Shown here in pieces: positions 36,169-47,200 of a DNA stretch of 64,000 nucleotides. Origin of the DNA: Acholoe squamosa (lineage: Eukaryota; Annelida; Polychaeta; Phyllodocida; Polynoidae). Under the pieces are notes generated by a model that was not told the DNA's origin, made no database searches, and worked only from the letters and a program-made list of their open reading frames with translations. Made by a program: the position numbers and the translations under genes. Each line of letters starts with the position of its first letter. Position 1 is the first letter of the stretch. The stretch covers positions 58,500,089 to 58,564,088 of the forward strand of contig OX439040.1 in the NCBI GenBank assembly GCA_949317995.1. The letters are read 5' to 3'.

Positions 36169-36433
36169 AGTGCATGTGATAGGTATAATACGTTAGGCAG
36201 ATATACTACGTAAAACTTTAATATTATCTTGCTTACTGTACAAACAAACAGAACATACACTCCTTTTATATGTAAGAACATGTATGTTATAGAGTATCCC
36301 AGCTGGGATTTATGAGTCCACCCAGTTGTCCTAGCCACAAGGTTGGGTCGTTGTTTATTAAATGTTGATGTAGTGAAGCTACTTTTTGTCATGAATGGAT
36401 ATATAAATGTAAAGTGAAAGATTTATGATTAAA

Positions 36434-36439
36434 AATAAA
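36434..36439 (+). terminator. Candidate NUP85 polyadenylation signal
   Basis: AATAAA about 710 bp after the NUP85 stop codon, followed by a T-rich stretch. Earlier AATAAA-like hexamers exist (for example near 35908), so the true site is uncertain. Confidence 0.4.
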
Positions 36440-36657
36440 GCATTGATTACAACCATTTTCATGGTTTTCTGCTTGGTTCTATAATATGCTGATACAGCCC
36501 CTCAGGGCCACATCACATTTTGTCCCATCATATAATTTTGAGAGTGAGTTTTCTGCAGTAGATCCTTTATTAATGCATTTACTATTAGAAGACAAGGCGA
36601 AACACTTATGATATATATACATAGAAGATTTATTTGTATGTTAAGATTTATGTTAAA

Positions 36658-36790
36658 CAGAGATGCCACTTTTCCTAACTTTTTAGGAATTCCGAATTTT
36701 CGATTTTCATTCCTATGGGTGTTTCCTATTGTAAATTGAGAAAATTAGGAAGATTTCCGAATTTTTGGGGATCAGTGAGTGGCATCACTG
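36658..36790. mobile_element. MITE C, copy 3 (6-bp duplication)
   Basis: 133 bp, ends CAGAGATGCCACT and AGTGGCATCACTG. GTTAAA is repeated on both sides (36652-36657, 36791-36796). It lies just beyond the presumed NUP85 transcript end. Confidence 0.92.
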
Positions 36791-36996
36791 GTTAAATAAC
36801 ATGTAAAATGAAATATACAGTACCAATGGCATGTTCGGTTTGTTGGACATTATCAAAGTTTAAAAGTTAGTCCTTTTTTAATATAACTATTTCACCTATC
36901 TTAAATAGATGCTCTATAAATCATAGAATTGACTAATTCTATATAAGATCATTTCCGAGATGACATTGGTACCTCTCAGGTGTCTGATCAGGCTTA

Positions 36997-37239
36997 CCGT
37001 AATCTCCCGCGTATAAGGCGCGTCTTATAGGCCAAACAAAAGGCTGCTGGGTCTTATACGTGGGAGGAAAATTGCCTTGAGTTTGGGGTGCGCCTTATAG
37101 GGGGGGTATTTTTACTATAGAACAGTACTAAATTAACAAAAATCTGCTCTTAGAGGTGCGCCTTATATGTGGACTTGCATTCTCTGAGTTGGGGGTGCGC
37201 CTTATACGTGAGCTGCGCCTTATACGCGGGAGATTACGG
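36997..37239. mobile_element. MITE D, copy 4
   Basis: Complete copy, nearly identical to 22235-22477, with CCGTAATCTCCCGCGTATAA and its inverse as ends and TA on both sides. Confidence 0.92.
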
Positions 37240-37241
37240 TA

Positions 37242-37760
37242 GTATAGATTAGTTTTACCAAATTGATACACTAGATGGCGCTCCAGTAGCCCCACTGCTT
37301 ACATGGGTATGTCCAGCATCTACTCCCAGGGCTCCATAGGTTAACCCTTAGTACACAAACACCCCTCACAAAAATGCCCATTTCCAATGTGAAATAGAGC
37401 CCTAGGACTTACTAATTAAAGCTAGGCACAGAGAAATAGTGTGGTAATAATCACTATCAATATTTAAAGAAAATGATGAGCCAAATATAAAACACATTAC
37501 TAGAAACATGTTGACCTATTATAGGTACTGGAGTCCAAACCAGCCATGCCCCTGTTGGAGTAGCAAAGTGACATGGTCGCCACTAGCGCCATCTGCTGTA
37601 TCATAGCTCATGAAAGGGGCGTATACACTATCCTCTCCGAGAAAGCTGTACAATGTATTGCAATGTGAGTACCGACCTTAATTTTTTTGTGTCTTAAGGA
37701 TTGTTGAGTCACTTCCCAAAGAAGCAGGCATAGTTATTTCAAGCACTAGTATCCACAAAG
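37242..37760. other. Intergenic, nothing recognised
   Basis: Unique-looking sequence between MITE D and the 3' end of the NLR pseudogene. I see no exon or repeat in it. Confidence 0.5.
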
Positions 37761-38097
37761 TTAAAAATTAGTAACTCGAGCAAAGGTTTCAACATAAATG
37801 CTAAGTTCACACTTGTCTGAAGTGTTCAATTCAAATCTGTTATTAGCTCCAATAGACATGCTGTATGCAAGTCCCGGGATGCAAGTGTTAGTTTGCAACG
37901 TGTCAGGCAAGGCCTCTGCTCCTGCAGCACCTATTTTTGTATATGATAGATCTAGTTCTTGCAGGCTGGTGTTGAGTTTTAGCATGCCAGCCATTGCCTC
38001 CGCCCCTGCATCACCAATACTATTATATGATATAGCTAGTGTCTGCAGACTATTGTTATGCTGCAGCATGGCAGCCATGGCCTCTGCTCCTGCAGAG

Positions 38098-38151
38098 CCA
38101 ATGCTTTTATATGATATGAGTAGTCCAATGCTTTTATATGATATGAGTAGT
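38098..38151 (-). repeat. Perfect 27-bp tandem duplication in an LRR
   Basis: The 27 bases from 38098 are repeated exactly at 38125. On the minus strand this duplicates LLISYKSIG in frame. Perfect identity suggests it is recent. Confidence 0.92.
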
Positions 38152-38379
38152 CTGTGCAGACTGGTGTTATTTTTAAGCATGTCCGCCATGGCCTCTGTTC
38201 CTGCATCACCTATTTTGTTAACTGATATATGTAGTCTATGTAAACTTGTGTTATGGCTAAGCATGCCAGCCATGGACTCTGCTCTAGCTTCACCTACACC
38301 ATTACCTGATATATCTAATGATTGCAAGCTGAAGTTCTGTTTTAGCAAGTTAGCCATGGCTTCTGCTCCTGCAGCATAT

Positions 38380-38561
38380 CGGGCCTCCCTAGCCCACTTA
38401 AAAGGGTCTATATCTCATCTTTCCTATCCCCTGGGATGTGTGTGGTGCACATATGTGTGGGCACTGACACATTCCTCAGTGAAATTGTGTAATGTAGTTC
38501 TCGCCATGAATATGACCTTAGCTGTCGAAATGGCGTTAAACATCTATTACTAACTAACTAA
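38380..38561 (+). mobile_element. SINE-like insertion with (ACTA)n tail
   Basis: 182 bp flanked by a perfect 12-bp direct repeat CCTGCAGCATAT (38368-38379 and 38562-38573). It ends GGCGTTAAACATCTATTACT followed by an ACTAACTAAC tail, a layout typical of SINEs. Its plus orientation is opposite to the host pseudogene. I see no convincing tRNA A and B boxes, so the head class is undetermined. Excision restores the LRR codons (SIYAAGAEAMAN). Confidence 0.88.
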
Positions 38562-40130
38562 CCTGCAGCATATATACTGTTACCCGATGAAATCAGTGTG
38601 CGCAGGCTGGTATTATATTTGAGCAAGTCAGCCAGGGTCTCTGTTGCTGAAGACCCTATATTGTTACGTGATATATCTAGTGTCTGCAGATTTGTGTTAG
38701 TCTGTAGAACATCAAATATGGCCACTGCTCCTGCAGCACCGATTCTGGTACTGCGTACATTTAGAATGATGTTATTATGACTTTAATAGCATTCTAGCAA
38801 TGGCCTCTGCTCCTGCAGCACCTATTCTGTTGGATGAAAGATTTAGTGTTCTAAGACGAGTGTTCATATCTAGGGTGTTACCCAGAGACATAGCAATAAC
38901 TTTAGCTGCATCATCACCAGTGGTGTTATTTGTGAGGTTTAATGTTTGAATGGTTTCCAGGTTATGTTTAAACAGTGAAGACATCATCACCTTCACAAAG
39001 GTGGCATCTGCATTGACATTCAAAAGTGGGATACTGTTCAAAAATCCTGAATGTCTACATACGAATTCTACAGCCAGAATGTCTATGGCTGTCATTGTCA
39101 TCTCCTCTATAGTAAGTTTCCTATTAGGGTCAATATGACTAAATACCTTCTCTACCCACTGCGCCTCATATATTAATTGGCAAATCTTCATCTTGTTTCT
39201 TGAATTTGTTCAAAGCCTATCAATATAACTAGATAGTTTTGAGCTGATTAGTGGATCGGCTACAGCATCTGATAAGCCCATGGCTGTCCAGATTTCGTTT
39301 AACCATTTACTTTTCTTATCAAAGTTTAAACCAAATGTGAACAGCAAAGCCATATCAAACTGACCACCACTGAACAATTTGTCTAAAATATCATCAAGAC
39401 ATGTTGGATTGGATAGGAAATGTAGACCTGCTAGTATGTCTTGTCCAGACAAGTGAACAAATTCTGCAACAATGCACCTATGGTACCCAGTATTCTTTTT
39501 AGGGGTGTGGATTCTATATGCTATCTGTGGTATAGATCCTGACTCAGTGAGTGACTCAGTGAGCACTTAGACCTGATCTGTGCTAACCTTGTACTGCATC
39601 CCTGAAAATGCCATATGTGCTAATTTTGAGAGGTATGGGTTTGTTTCCAGAGAGAAAGTAGATTCAGAGATTATTCTTGATATATACTGTACCAAAATGA
39701 AGGCCATCAAACGGGTATATGTTTGCACTTCCTCATCCATCAGTACAGCTCTCTCACTTAACAACCGTGATATCATCTTACAGTAAAGGGTGATCAATTG
39801 ATAAATCAACATGTTCGTATTCAAACTGTTTAGTTTCATCCATCTCTGAGTCTGCACAATGGCCCGTCTTTATGATATTGTCTTTAATATCCTGGGTAAT
39901 CTCTTTGACACAATATGCCGTCTCACTTTCATTTGGGGCCCTTCCGACAAGATGTTCGAAGAGGTGGTGTTCCTCCTAATGCCTTCATCAGTGCATTGAA
40001 GGCTGCATACTGTGGACCGATCTATATAATCAAGGATCTTACCAATCCTGTCAAACCCACTTTCTCTACATTAATTGCATCAACATGGCAAGGGTTAAAG
40101 AAAGATTTTATGCAAGGCATTACATTCTCA

Positions 40131-41344
40131 AAGACAACATTACAACTAGCAGCACTCGTTTTGTTTTGATAATACTGACATCACAGATGGGCTTAAGAGC
40201 GTCTGTGCCTGTTGCCATTACGGTTTTGAAACAATATTATAGTATAGTGAAAAAAGGATTTATGAAGGGGTAGGTTACAGGCGTTGTTACAATTGACCCT
40301 GAGAGGTAATTGACTTTCCTTTTTTAACACTTAAGTAATCTAGACAATAATGCTGCTTGCAACTCACTGCACTGTACCCTGATTCAAAAATAATCTCTCA
40401 ATTAAACTTTTTCAAATAAATCACTGAAGGCTTGTCCTTTCTCTTCTCAGTTCTGTCTAATTAGGATTTTTCCCTCGAAAGAAAAAAGAAATATTAATGG
40501 TCTGCAATGAGTGAGGATGATGCTGCAAATCAAGCTTAACCCTGTAAAGACCGCAATCGTGCACATTGTTTATTGATAGGTATTGATATGAAAATATATG
40601 TACATGTTTGTTTTCTTTAGAGTGTTTATCGTATCATCCAGTACATTCACGCGTGTGGGCGTTCTAAAGTAACCCATGCACTGCCAAAATATTGCAATCA
40701 AATGAATATTAGGGTTATAAATAAGACCACGTCCATAGATCGTCCACTCGTTTAGTCATCCATTACAATTTTTTTTCGAGAGTAACAACTTTAAATTTAT
40801 ACAGAATTTAACTTTCAGTATAATTCTCTAACTGAAATGTAACATTTTATTCTAAATTGTGGAGTGTTACCATTTAAGATTAAACAAAGTTGCTGTGCAG
40901 TAAGAGAGGAGCCAATATATGAGAAGATGCTGAGATAGACTGAAGACGTCGTATTTTTGCCTTTAAAATGTGATAATATATTAAAAGTCACAAAACTGGT
41001 CTTCAGTGTAGTTTTCAAATAATGAATTTTCTCTACATGCATATTAGAGCATCGAAGGCTGATATATCATAATATAAGGTTTTATATGAGTTAATTCATA
41101 AATGTCAAATCATGTACTCACAAAAACGTTGTTTTTTATGCTCTATAAAACGATTTTAGGTTAAAAACGTTTTTTGACATTCAAAAACGTAACAAACACT
41201 TTTTTGCAAACTTTTTTTTTCAACATTGTAAAACCAAACGTTGAAAACTAGCTTAAAAGCGTGTTTTCAAGGGGTTTTAAACGTGTTTTTTTTTTTATCC
41301 AAAACTACTAAATACGTTTGTCAACGTTGAAATACGTTTGCCAA
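40131..41344. other. Intergenic, nothing coding recognised
   Basis: AT-rich sequence. The last 230 bp before E2b (41120-41340) are unusually rich in AAACGTTT-like words such as AAAACGTTTTTT and CAACGTTGAAATACG, on both sides of short inverted matches. No gene found. Confidence 0.5.
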
Positions 41345-42843
41345 GGGGCTGTGTACAAATGACGTCATGCATTGTTGGACCATTTTTGACCCCCCCCTCC
41401 CCCCTTGTCATGTTTCGTCATACAACACTTGACCCCCCCCCCCTCAGCATGACGTCATGCCAAGAGATACCCCCCCCCCCTCAAAGTGCATAAATAGTGA
41501 AGGCCTAGAGGCTATAAACAAATTAAAATGGTTCAAAGGGACATAAAGTGGGTGTGAATTGGCAATAAAGGATAAGATACATGCAAAGTGAAAAAAAGAA
41601 CTAGCACTGATCAACAAATGAACAGAGAACCATGCCAAACACTGTCAACTTATACAATGTATGGGTCCCTATATGCAGGATGTACACTTTCTGTGCCTTA
41701 TAGTTATACACAGAGTACTATGGTAGTGATCATACACAAGTATTTCCTGTCACAAAAGGGCTTAAAAACTGTTTAGATCAATAATCCAATACAGTTAATA
41801 ATCTGCCTTCTTTGCAGCGAAAGTTGTACACTTGTCAGCGAAGAGAAAATCGAGAATGGTTATTATTAAGGATCATATAGTTCAAGAGCTTGAATGTATT
41901 GATATATTGAATGTATTGATTTAATCTGTAACTTGAACCATATACAATTGTAGGCATACTAGAAATAGGTTTTAGGCAAAAGACTCTGAATTTAATGAGT
42001 GGCCTAACAGAAAAAAAATCTCAGAAAGCATAAGAAATTCTCAGGAGACCATCGATTGCAATCATAATTCCAATTTATGATCTTACAAAGCAATCAAGTC
42101 ACCTCAGCATTTTACTGTAGAATCTGCAAATAAGGTGAGTCCGATGGAGTTCCATTCAGACAAAGATGTGGAGAGTAAGTTTTGGGGGAGGTCCCCTTTA
42201 CATCTCCCCAAGCATCCCCTCAGTTAAAATAGCAACAGGGTGGTGGAGAGCTCCAGGGGAGTGTTTGTTATTTATCAACAGTGGGACTCCAGGAGGGGGT
42301 GGATTGGGGGAGGAGCAAAATAATTTTGACACCTCAAGGGCACGGGGGGGGGGGGATATCACACCTTTTCAAAAAGAAGCCTGTGGATTACTAAGGATGC
42401 TGCCCTGAGGCAAAAGCAGCAGTTCAGGGGTATTTTAGATGCATCATTTGAGATCCTGAGGGCGGCAGTGGCCCTTTTTAAAAAGGGTTAAATTGATATA
42501 GGTAGGATAGAATAGTAGTGCCCCCTTATAGTGGCCTGGACATCACCTTGATTTTACACTGACATTGATGGCAGTGACACTCATTGAGTGAGATTTCTGA
42601 GGAATGCATGCATGTAGGGCCTATAGGTAATAAATTTGTCAGATAAATGCATTAAACTTCCCTACCTTTACAAATCTTTTTACAAAAGTTTTTGTTCTTG
42701 CCAAAACCAAAGCATATTGTGATTTCTTGATGACATGATGTCATGCAGCCCATGACCCCCCCTCCCCCCCTTGTCATGCTTGGTCATGGCAAGTAGGACC
42801 CCCCCTCCCCCCCTCCTGCATGACGTCATTTGTACACAGCCCC
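41345..42843. mobile_element. TIR element E2b (second copy of E2)
   Basis: Ends GGGGCTGTGTACAAATGACG and the inverse, flanked by CAA on both sides (41342-41344, 42844-42846). It is highly similar to E2a but lacks E3, and so shows the E3 empty site at 42711-42720. No transposase visible; a 62-codon frame (41588-41776) has a similar counterpart in E2a. Confidence 0.92.
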
Positions 42844-42846
42844 CAA

Positions 42847-43269
42847 GTGGGTTTTCAAAGTGGGTTTTCATGGTGCTGGACTATTAAAGCTGGACTGGGA
42901 AGCGAGAGAGGGAATTTCCCAGGCAGCTATGTAATCAGCAAAGTACTTGAGATAAAACATAACTGGCCAGCAGGGAAGGTGTGAAGTAGAAAAGCACAGA
43001 TACTGTACTTGGTGATCACGAAGCTCCAATGTCTAAGGGGGACTGGAGCTGGTTTGTGTCGACATGCACTGATAAGAGCTGATCAGATGGATCCAGCTTG
43101 TCCCTGGAAATGATTGTTATCCAGGGACATCATATCATGTCTTATCAGTGTGATTTGCCATATTAAGAAAAAAAAATCAAATTGGTGGATAAACTGGGTG
43201 TGGGTATAGAATCCTATAGGCCCCTACGGCACATCCCTATGCCTTGTCACCTTGCAGGTTTACATATGC

Positions 43270-43329
<60 letters not shown>

Positions 43330-44213
43330 TAGTATTTGGTTTACATTTGATAGATATGTCAGGGCAGGACCTGAGGCAGGAATAGTTAGGGTTGGCCAGT
43401 CTAAGTTGTGAAATTCAACATTTCTGTCTTTCATGACATCACCATGCACTCCTTGCACTGAGGCCCAGGTATCGTATAAAGGGCTATAAAGGGATCATGT
43501 GATTTGTCATCAGGCTTGATCTAACCATGCAGTTACCTGTGCCTCAGACCTCACTGGCGGAAACTACTCACCAGTCAGTCGTCAGTCGTTTCTGAAACCT
43601 CCCCAGCCGGGAGGGTGATGTGGGCATGGGCAGTGGGGCTCTAAACATATGGATAATAGAAAATAAGCGAGAAATTTCTCAAAACCACAAAATCATTGAC
43701 AGATTAGATGGAAAATGAACAGAAAAATCGAAAATAAATCAGGAATTTTTAAACCTTAGGATATGTAGAAAAAATACAGCCAATTGAGTAAAAGAAACAA
43801 CTCCTTTATGAAAAATAGAGAGATTTGTAAACCAGGGGTCAGAAGTAGGAGGTCTCAATTGGACCCTTATCTTATCTCTTATCCCTGATCTTCTCACAAC
43901 TTCTCCCGACTGACCACTGACTGTCACCTGCAAGGTTATCTACCACAACGAAAAACAGTTAAATTGTAAGCTGGTCAGTGGCATCAGAATACATATAAAC
44001 CATGATATATATCTCACAGTGACTGACTCACACTCCTCGCCTTGCAGGCAAGCTCCTCTCATTGTAGGAGTGGCATAGAGTGGCGGTAACGTAGTAATGA
44101 CCTCTGGTGGCTGCGTCTCGAACTATCCAGCTGAAACTGGTGCCAGCGTGTGGGACCAGCACACTTCCGGGAAAAGGCTTGGGAGAAGACTGCACAAAAT
44201 TTGTTGCCACAAA
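42847..44213 (+). promoter_or_regulatory. Upstream region of TAB1
   Basis: No exon recognised between E2b and the TAB1 start codon. It contains the TA microsatellite at 43272. The promoter and 5' UTR of TAB1 should lie in its distal part. Upstream of the chosen ATG the same frame is open back to an ATG at 44097, so a longer N-terminus is possible. Confidence 0.3.
43272..43328. repeat. (TA)n microsatellite
   Basis: About 57 bp of uninterrupted TA. The IYIYIY open frames through it on both strands are artefacts of the repeat. Confidence 0.97.
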
Positions 44214-47200
44214 ATGTCATCCCACCGTTTGTCAGTGGGTTCCTCGGGTTCACCGACGCCCCGAGCACACATGGTGAGTTTTAGATGTTTGTGATAGGAT
44301 CATCGTGTAGCCTAGACTGTAGGAATACCTGCCATTTACACAGCCACTGGCTGTCACACTCACAGTGTCACTACTGCAGTACTCAGTACTGGATTCTGGA
44401 GACTGGAGTAGAACTCGCAATAGACTTCGAGCAGTTATCACACAGATACATTATAGCCCTTCATGACACCCACTGTTATAGTCTAAATTCTAATAATGAC
44501 TTTCACCCTGGTTGTGATATGCATTGCTCCTATTCAAATTGTCCACTTTGTATTTGATCTAGTATTTGAGTCTGTTTGAGTGATGGTGGATGTGTATTGT
44601 CACCCCTTCCCCACAGGGCCACAGCCACACCTCTCCCACTCTCCCCTCCCACTCATCTATTAGGGAGTGGTCATTATTTATCAGCAGGGGGGTGGTGGGT
44701 TTGAGGGAGGGGGGCGTAAAAAAAATCAGACCCCTCCTGAGGGGGAACATAAAATTTGTTGACTCCTCTTGAGGGGGGGGGGGTTAAAAAATTTACCCTC
44801 TTTTTAGCAAAAAAAAAAAAATGCCAGTGCACTACTACAAATTAAAGAGGGGCCCGGTAATTCTCTGCACCTTCGGTGAAAAATTCTGACTGCCGCCAAG
44901 GGGACGGGAAAAAGGGGGTAAAAAATTTGTTGTGTGTCCGCGCGAAACACCCAACAACCCCCTGTTGATAAATAATGACCACCGGTCCACTCCCTTAAAA
45001 ATAGTACATTGTATTACTGGGTTGTACAATACACATAGCGCGGACATGCATCCTCTAACTGACACTCCCACCCTCATTGACCAATGAGGGTGGGAAAACA
45101 TCCTATCGGAAAATGAAGAACACCCAGACCCTTTCACCGAGAGAATAGTGGAGGTATGGAACTCCTGTGGTTCATATAGAGTATCTCCCAGACCACAAGA
45201 TTCCATTAAGTACTAAAGGGGGAACAGAATAAGTTCCCGCCACCATGAATTTATAGTATACCTTTATTCTCCATGCTGCCACTAATTGAGAGGTTCACTT
45301 TCTTGTCACCTGTTACAACTTACATGTAATTTTCTGCTATTTCTGATGATGCAGGACCACAGTTTGAGCTGGACAGATGACCTGCCTGTCTGCCACCTCT
45401 CTGGGGTTGGTTTCTCTACAAACCAAACGTATCGCGAGGACGGCTTCCGCTGTGAGGACCATGAGTTTGAGGACCGGAGTATACATTTCAGGTAAGACTT
45501 TATCTAGCCTAGTAAAGCCTCAGAGGTCATGACAAGATGATCAGTACAGTAAGGTTTATGTTCCTTTGTCATGTTCATGCATTAAAACAGCACCGGGTAA
45601 GAAACTTGTTAGCTATGGGCTGACTCAGTCTCTGCATTGATAGGTACATTTTGTATTTGTCAATAACTTTTATCCATCACACTGTACCCTGACCCCAAGT
45701 TGCGCTCTGCTATTATTGTGAGCAGATTGAGATACTTAAGCAGCTGAATACACTCTTACACGCCAAAACGTACTGCAAGTACTAGTCGTGGAAGAAAGAA
45801 TACAATGTTCTTATAGGAGGGGACATTGAATCGCATAACTATGCATTGATATCATGGTCCTGTTTCCACTTTTGCAGTGTTGAAGGAAACATCTCCCTCT
45901 ATGGCGTGTTTGATGGACATGATGGGAGCCGTGTTCCCATATTTGCTGCACAGCGCATGCCTGCGGAGCTTTTACTCGGTCAATTAAGTGGTCGGACAGA
46001 CGACGATGAAATCAAGGAAATATTGTTACAGGTGATCTTTCCTTTTATTTTCTATTTGACAAAGAGATACATAGTTTCTAGATCATGAGATTTTTCATCT
46101 TAGCAATCTAGTATTTATATGAATTTTGTCCCTGTAGAGTTGAGAGTTTAAAAGGATACCAATTAGACGACTCTAGAAGATTAAGATTCGTCACAAAGTG
46201 TTACACAAATAGATTATAAATCATGGAAATTTGTTACAGGCTTTCATCTCGGTAGAGAAAGGTTTCACGGACTCAATAGATGACCTCCTGGCTCAAAAGG
46301 CCAACCTCATGCTTCACGTGCCTGAGGTAATTCAGAATTATAAAAATATTATCGCATCAATTTGACAAGAGTAGTGTTTCTGAAATTTATCAGAGGGCTC
46401 AGATGCAATGGCTGGTTCCCAAATTTGGTTCTAACTGCCGTTGTCCAAAACAGAATTTGTTCCACAGAAGAGCAAAAACTTCTTATCAATTTGATGGTAA
46501 CATGTCCATGCAAAATTATTAGGTTTTGTGACATTTCCTTAAGTGAGGTTATCATGCTCGTATATGGTGACATGTCTCTCTTTGTTGATTTTTGTCTTCA
46601 GGGTATTCAGCAGTACGAACTGTACAACAAGTACCCAGAACTATTCAAGCGCTTGGAGCAGTTGGAGGGTGAGATAGCCGGGGGAACGACTGCTGTCATT
46701 GCGCTTGTCAAGGAGGCAAAACTTTACATTGCCAATGTTGGTCAGTATTAGACCATGATTCATATACTCAATGTTGATTTCTGTATGGATTTCCACAAGT
46801 TCATTTATAAATATACGCCATACAACCTATATGCATAGTACCAGCGTACTAGGATAAACCTTGTCAGGTTTTGGCCGAACTGATGATGAAAAATCTGTAG
46901 TATTTGTGGAAATATAAATGATAGCAATGAATTATTAAATAGTGATGAATTATTATATATTTGATCAATTACACGGAACATTAGTATGAAACGTGGGCAA
47001 GTTTCTATATGTATACTATATTTGCACCAGGCTGCAGTCGGGCCCTGTTGTGCACAACAGACTCGGAGGGTGTTCTGCGCGTGGTGCAGCTGTCAGCTGA
47101 CCATGACATCCACAATGAGGAGGAGCTCGAGCGCCTTGCCTCTATGGGCACTGACATTGAGGCGCTCCTTAAGGGTGGAACCATTGGTAATAATAACACA

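Larger units (their letters stand above)
37761..40130 (-). pseudogene. NLR-family (CARD / LRR) pseudogene lacking its NACHT core
   Basis: On the minus strand: a CARD-like death-fold remnant at about 40090-39920 (DAINVEKVGL, then IGPQYAAFNALMKALGG, then FEHLVGRAP), broken by a TAG and a frameshift; next the helical region that follows NACHT in NLRs (DEEVQTYTRLMAFI; LSKLAHMAFSGMQ at 39630); then FVHLSGQDILAGLHFL (about 39450); then about eight ribonuclease-inhibitor-type LRRs of the NLRC3-like kind (RIGAAGAEAIARML, SIGDAGAEAMAGML). Breaks: TAA at 39567-39569, TGA at 39210-39212, an extra base at 38781, a SINE at 38380-38561 and a 27-bp tandem duplication at 38098-38151. Walker A/B motifs are missing, so the NACHT core seems deleted between about 39870 and 39930. 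Taking out the extra base and the SINE with one duplication returns one frame (1 + 194 = 195 nt). It appears intronless. It cannot make a sensor. The NLR assignment is firm in the LRR part and moderate for the CARD. Confidence 0.85.

Noticed and set aside
37798..38553. 251-codon plus-strand open frame
   Set aside because: It is the antisense shadow of the LRR repeats of the minus-strand NLR pseudogene; the translation has no family features.
43182..43458. Open frames encoding IYIYIY runs
   Set aside because: Direct products of the (TA)n microsatellite.
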